DNA of 8,156 nt from positions 1 through 8,156 of the forward strand of contig CAMCTE010000123.1 of NCBI GenBank assembly GCA_945878385.1. The letters run 5' to 3'. Every line of letters begins with the position of its first letter. The first letter of the stretch is position 1. This DNA is from Azohydromonas lata NBRC 102462 (lineage in GTDB: Bacteria > Pseudomonadota > Gammaproteobacteria > Burkholderiales > Burkholderiaceae_C). The notes below the pieces were generated by a model that searched no databases, was not told the origin of the DNA, and saw nothing but the letters and a program-made list of their open reading frames with translations. Below, one piece after another: positions 5,949 through 8,156 of the stretch. The position numbers and the translations under genes are program-made.

Positions 5949-6763
5949 TAGGGCTGGTCCAGCGCGTTGATTTCCTCGGCCTCGAAGCCCGCGCGGCGGC
6001 GGGCCTCCAGGTTGAAGGGGGGCTTCAGACGGGGCGCACCGTGTGCACGCGCCAGTGCCCGAAACTCTGAAAGTGGCTCCAGCCCACGCTGTGCGCACAA
6101 GTGGCGAAACCAGCGGTTGCCCACTTCCACATGGCCCACCTCATCACGCAGGATGATGTCCAGGATCTGCACCGCGCGTTCGTCGCCTGCACGGCGCAGG
6201 CGCGCCTGCATCGGGGGCGTGGCGTCCAGGCCGCGCGCCTCCAACAAGCGGGGCACCAGAGCCATGCGGGCCAGCGCGTCGTGCGCGGTCTTGGCCGTCA
6301 TCATCCACAGGCCGTCGTGGGCCTCGAAGTCGCCATAGGCATGGCCTAGGCTGCGCAGGTGTGCCTGAAGCAGGCTGAAGTGCAGCGCTTCCTCACCGGC
6401 CACACGCAGCCAATCTGCATAGAAGGCCTCGGGCATGCCGGGAAACCGCCACACCGCATCCAGCGCCAGATTGATGGCGTTGAACTCAATGTGGGCCACT
6501 GCATGGATGAGTGCGGCGTGGCCCTGCGGTGTATTCGGTGAGCGCTGCGGCAGGTCACGCGGCGCCACCAAGCGCGGCGTGGCGGGCCGGCCGGGCAGGG
6601 CGCTTGCCCCGCACTCATCAAGGGGTTCATCTACAACCGTGTGCGCATCCAGCTTCACCGAACCGTCCTGCCACGCCTGCAAAAGCGCCGCCACGGCGGC
6701 GGCTTTTTCATCGGGTTCGCACAGCAACAAGGCCTGCAGCGCGCGCGCACGCATGTCATTCAT
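5945..6763 (-). CDS. Ferritin-like DUF455 family protein (COG2833 type)
   Basis: This is a conserved bacterial protein of unknown function with a ferritin-like four-helix fold predicted to bind two metal ions. From ATG 6763 the product has 272 residues, normal for the family. Likely metal ligands, numbered from that start, are Glu93 in AHIEFNAINLALDA, Glu124/Glu125 and His128 in GEEALHF, and Glu208 and His211 in RDEVGHVEVGNRWF. The last of these is the most recognisable family signature. A longer open frame from 6856 would run antisense to the hslO start and is rejected. ATG 6754 is a second candidate: AGGG at 6767-6764 lies 9 nt ahead of it, but directly abuts ATG 6763. There is no signal peptide, so it is cytoplasmic. 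It is divergent from hslO across 15 bp and convergent with xerD. The fold resembles that of diiron enzymes such as MiaE, but no reaction can be assigned. Confidence 0.9.
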   Translation of the reverse strand: MNDMRARALQALLLCEPDEKAAAVAALLQAWQDGSVKLDAHTVVDEPLDECGASALPGRPATPRLVAPRDLPQRSPNTPQGHAALIHAVAHIEFNAINLALDAVWRFPGMPEAFYADWLRVAGEEALHFSLLQAHLRSLGHAYGDFEAHDGLWMMTAKTAHDALARMALVPRLLEARGLDATPPMQARLRRAGDERAVQILDIILRDEVGHVEVGNRWFRHLCAQRGLEPLSEFRALARAHGAPRLKPPFNLEARRRAGFEAEEINALDQPY

Positions 6764-6766
6764 CCC

Positions 6767-6776
6767 TAGAATTATC
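6767..6776. promoter_or_regulatory. Candidate symmetric bidirectional promoter for hslO and DUF455
   Basis: TAGAATTATC holds TAGAAT on the plus strand (6767-6772), 6 nt before the hslO ATG, and GATAAT on the minus strand (6776-6771), 7 nt before the DUF455 ATG at 6763. Each matches the -10 consensus at 5 of 6 positions, and the two overlap around a central AATT. Both predicted transcripts would start at or within a base of their start codons. No -35 element is clear in either direction, and no heat-shock sigma promoter for hslO was recognised. Confidence 0.45.
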
Positions 6777-6778
6777 GG

Positions 6779-7750
6779 ATGTCCGAGTTGCGCAAATTCA
6801 TCTTCGAAGGCCTGCCCGTGCGCGGCATGCTGGTTCGCCTGACCGATGCCTGGCAAGACCTGCTCATGCGTCGCGCGCAGGCTGAATCCGGTACCTACCC
6901 CGAGCCGGTGCGCAGCCTTCTGGGTGAAATGGCCGCTGCTGCCGTGCTGATGCAGTCCAACATCAAGTTCAATGGCGCACTCATCCTGCAGGTGCAGGGT
7001 GATGGGCCCGTGCGCCTGGCTGTGGCGGAAGTGCAGCCCGACTTGAGCTTTCGGGCCACGGCCACCGTGCAGGGCGCGGTGGCGGAGGGCTCACGCCTGG
7101 AAGCCTTGCTCAATGTGCACGGACAGGGCCGCTGCGCCATTACGCTGGACCCGAAGGACCGGCTGCCCGGCCAACAACCCTACCAGGGCGTGGTGCCCCT
7201 GCACGGCGATCAGCGCGAGCCCTTGCAGAACCTCTCGGAAGTGCTGGAGCACTACATGCTGCAGTCCGAGCAGTTGGATACCCGCCTGGTTTTGGCGGCC
7301 AACGACGAGATGGCCGCGGGCCTGTTGATCCAGCGGCTGCCGGTGGGTGGCGAGTCCAACTTAGCCGGTTCGAACTGGAAGAGCGACGAAGAAGCCATCG
7401 GGCAGTCGGAAGACTTCAATCGCATTGCGCATCTGGCGGCCACCCTCACGCGAGACGAATTGCTGGCCCTGGACGCTGACACCGTGTTGCGGCGTCTGTT
7501 TTGGGAAGAGGATGTTCGCCACTTCGAACCGCTGCGCCCGCGCTTTGCCTGTCGCTGCTCGCGTCAGCGGGTGCAGCGCATGCTCAGCGGCCTGGGGGCT
7601 GAAGAAAGCCACAGCATCCTGGAAGAACGCGGTCGGGTAGACATCGGCTGTGAGTTCTGCGGCGCGCAGTATGTGTTCGACGCGGTGGATGTGGCGCAGA
7701 TGTTCACGCCCGATTCCGATCAGCCTCCGGCTTCCAAACAGGTGCAATAG
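6779..7750 (+). CDS. hslO: Redox-regulated chaperone Hsp33 (HslO)
   Basis: Hsp33 is a cytoplasmic holdase activated by oxidation: when its zinc-bound cysteines form disulfides it unfolds, dimerises and protects proteins from aggregation under oxidative and heat stress. The 323-residue product has the N-terminal chaperone domain (KFIFEGLPVRGMLVRLTDAW from residue 6; GRCAITLDP at 117-125; NDEMAAGLLIQRLP at 175-188), a linker region near 190-250, and the redox switch with Cys258 and Cys260 (ACRC) and Cys291 and Cys294 (CEFC). All four zinc ligands are present, so the switch should work. Length is slightly above the E. coli protein, with a short polar tail after about 308. ATG 6779 has no Shine-Dalgarno but lies 6 nt after TAGAAT, suggesting a leaderless message. 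The 3' end overlaps the opposing gene by 47 bp. Confidence 0.96.
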   Translation: MSELRKFIFEGLPVRGMLVRLTDAWQDLLMRRAQAESGTYPEPVRSLLGEMAAAAVLMQSNIKFNGALILQVQGDGPVRLAVAEVQPDLSFRATATVQGAVAEGSRLEALLNVHGQGRCAITLDPKDRLPGQQPYQGVVPLHGDQREPLQNLSEVLEHYMLQSEQLDTRLVLAANDEMAAGLLIQRLPVGGESNLAGSNWKSDEEAIGQSEDFNRIAHLAATLTRDELLALDADTVLRRLFWEEDVRHFEPLRPRFACRCSRQRVQRMLSGLGAEESHSILEERGRVDIGCEFCGAQYVFDAVDVAQMFTPDSDQPPASKQVQ

Positions 7751-8156
7751 CCGCTTGCACATGCCGCAAGGCACTGGCCAGGCGTTCAGTGCCAGTCCCC
7801 GTCACTTCTCCGTAGGCCAAGCCAGCGCCGCCCAGCTGGGCGATGACCATTTGGCGCACCGGGCCCCTCACATGGGCGCCATCACGCTGAATTCCATCAG
7901 CCTGCCAGGGCAGGTCGTTGGCCGTGACCAGCGTCACCGCGTACAAGCGCTGCGTGTGCAGCGCGGTATCCATGAGCGAATCGTCCTGGAACAGCAGCCG
8001 GCTGTAGATGGCCGTCATCAAGGCGGTGGTGTCGGCCACCACGATGTCGTGGCCCTGGCAAGCCACCTCGATCCGGCGCGTCTGCTCGGCAGCGATGGCG
8101 GCTTGTTCATCAGGCCTGGGCGTACGGCCTTGTTGTTCACACCAGTGGCGCAGCCA
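7704..8156 (-). CDS. NadR/Ttd14-like AAA ATPase (AAA_28 type), 5' end cut by window edge
   Basis: This is the C-terminal 150 residues of a probable P-loop ATPase resembling the nucleoside-kinase half of NadR. The reading frame is open to the right edge of the window, so the start and Walker A motif lie outside. Visible features are LRHWCEQQGRTPRPDEQAA at the edge, a probable Walker B-like strand DIVVADTTALMTAIYSRLLF, and NDLPWQADGIQRDGAHVR, which resembles the lid segment of this family. Full-length relatives are about 180-200 residues, so roughly 30-50 residues are missing. A GTG at 8066 opens a shorter frame, but it is internal to homologous-looking sequence and not a likely start. Known relatives include ribosylnicotinamide kinase domains; no adenylyltransferase part is visible, so a role in NAD metabolism is only a possibility. 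The last 47 bp overlap the end of hslO on the other strand. Confidence 0.85.
   Translation of the reverse strand, partial: WLRHWCEQQGRTPRPDEQAAIAAEQTRRIEVACQGHDIVVADTTALMTAIYSRLLFQDDSLMDTALHTQRLYAVTLVTANDLPWQADGIQRDGAHVRGPVRQMVIAQLGGAGLAYGEVTGTGTERLASALRHVQAAIAPVWKPEADRNRA
7742..7760. terminator. Inverted repeat across the hslO stop codon
   Basis: GTGCAA (7742-7747) and TTGCAC (7755-7760) form a perfect 6-bp inverted repeat with a 7-nt loop containing the hslO TAG. An alternative hairpin pairs CTTGC (7754-7758) with GCAAG (7766-7770), and the two cannot form together. No T run follows on either strand. It may help end or stabilise the hslO transcript, but it lies inside the opposing ATPase gene, so protein coding may explain the sequence. 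Confidence 0.25.

Noticed and set aside
4977..6098. A 373-codon minus-strand frame opposite xerD
   Set aside because: The opposite strand encodes XerD with all catalytic residues. The mirror frame has no recognisable motif and also crosses into the real DUF455 gene in another frame.
6764..6856. A longer DUF455 protein starting at 6856
   Set aside because: The extra 31 residues are antisense to the conserved N-terminus of Hsp33 and would overlap the hslO start; ATG 6763 gives a normal family length.

Overview
The window looks like chromosomal housekeeping DNA from a high-GC betaproteobacterium, most likely Burkholderiales and probably Comamonadaceae. This rests on remembered family likeness and gene content: a Bug-type solute-binding protein, a betaproteobacterial XerD and Hsp33, and a tsaE/amidase unit divergent from queG. 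No database search was possible. I see no rRNA, tRNA, CRISPR array, insertion sequence or phage gene.

Layout from left to right. A leftward unit (1-2711) reads tsaE (t6A37 tRNA modification ATPase), then a Tat-exported AmiC-type peptidoglycan amidase 1 nt further on, then an HSL-family alpha/beta hydrolase cut by the left edge. A rightward unit starts head-to-head with tsaE, overlapping it by 9 bp: queG (epoxyqueuosine reductase, 2703-3926), a strong hairpin, a 109-nt gap with a candidate promoter, a secreted Bug-family solute-binding protein (4036-5019), and xerD (5016-5948), whose TTG start overlaps the previous stop. xerD meets a leftward ferritin-like DUF455 gene (5945-6763) tail-to-tail, the two TAG stops sharing one CTAG. 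DUF455 is in turn divergent from hslO/Hsp33 (6779-7750) across 15 bp. hslO overlaps by 47 bp the 3' end of a leftward NadR-like AAA ATPase gene that runs off the right edge.

How the genes work together: tsaE and queG both act on the tRNA anticodon loop (positions 37 and 34). Their closeness to an N-acetylmuramoyl-L-alanine amidase matches the enterobacterial queG / nnr-tsaE-amiB-mutL neighbourhood as I recall it, here without nnr and with a hydrolase where mutL would follow. AmiC (daughter-cell separation) and XerD (chromosome dimer resolution at dif) both serve late division. Hsp33 is a redox-activated chaperone. The Bug protein has no TctA/TctB permease genes within the window.

The region is extremely compact. 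Three gene pairs overlap at their ends, no gap exceeds 109 nt, and queG and hslO each have TAGAAT exactly 6 nt before the ATG with no Shine-Dalgarno sequence, which suggests leaderless transcription. I found no convincing undescribed system. The best leads are regulatory architecture and gene-end geometry.
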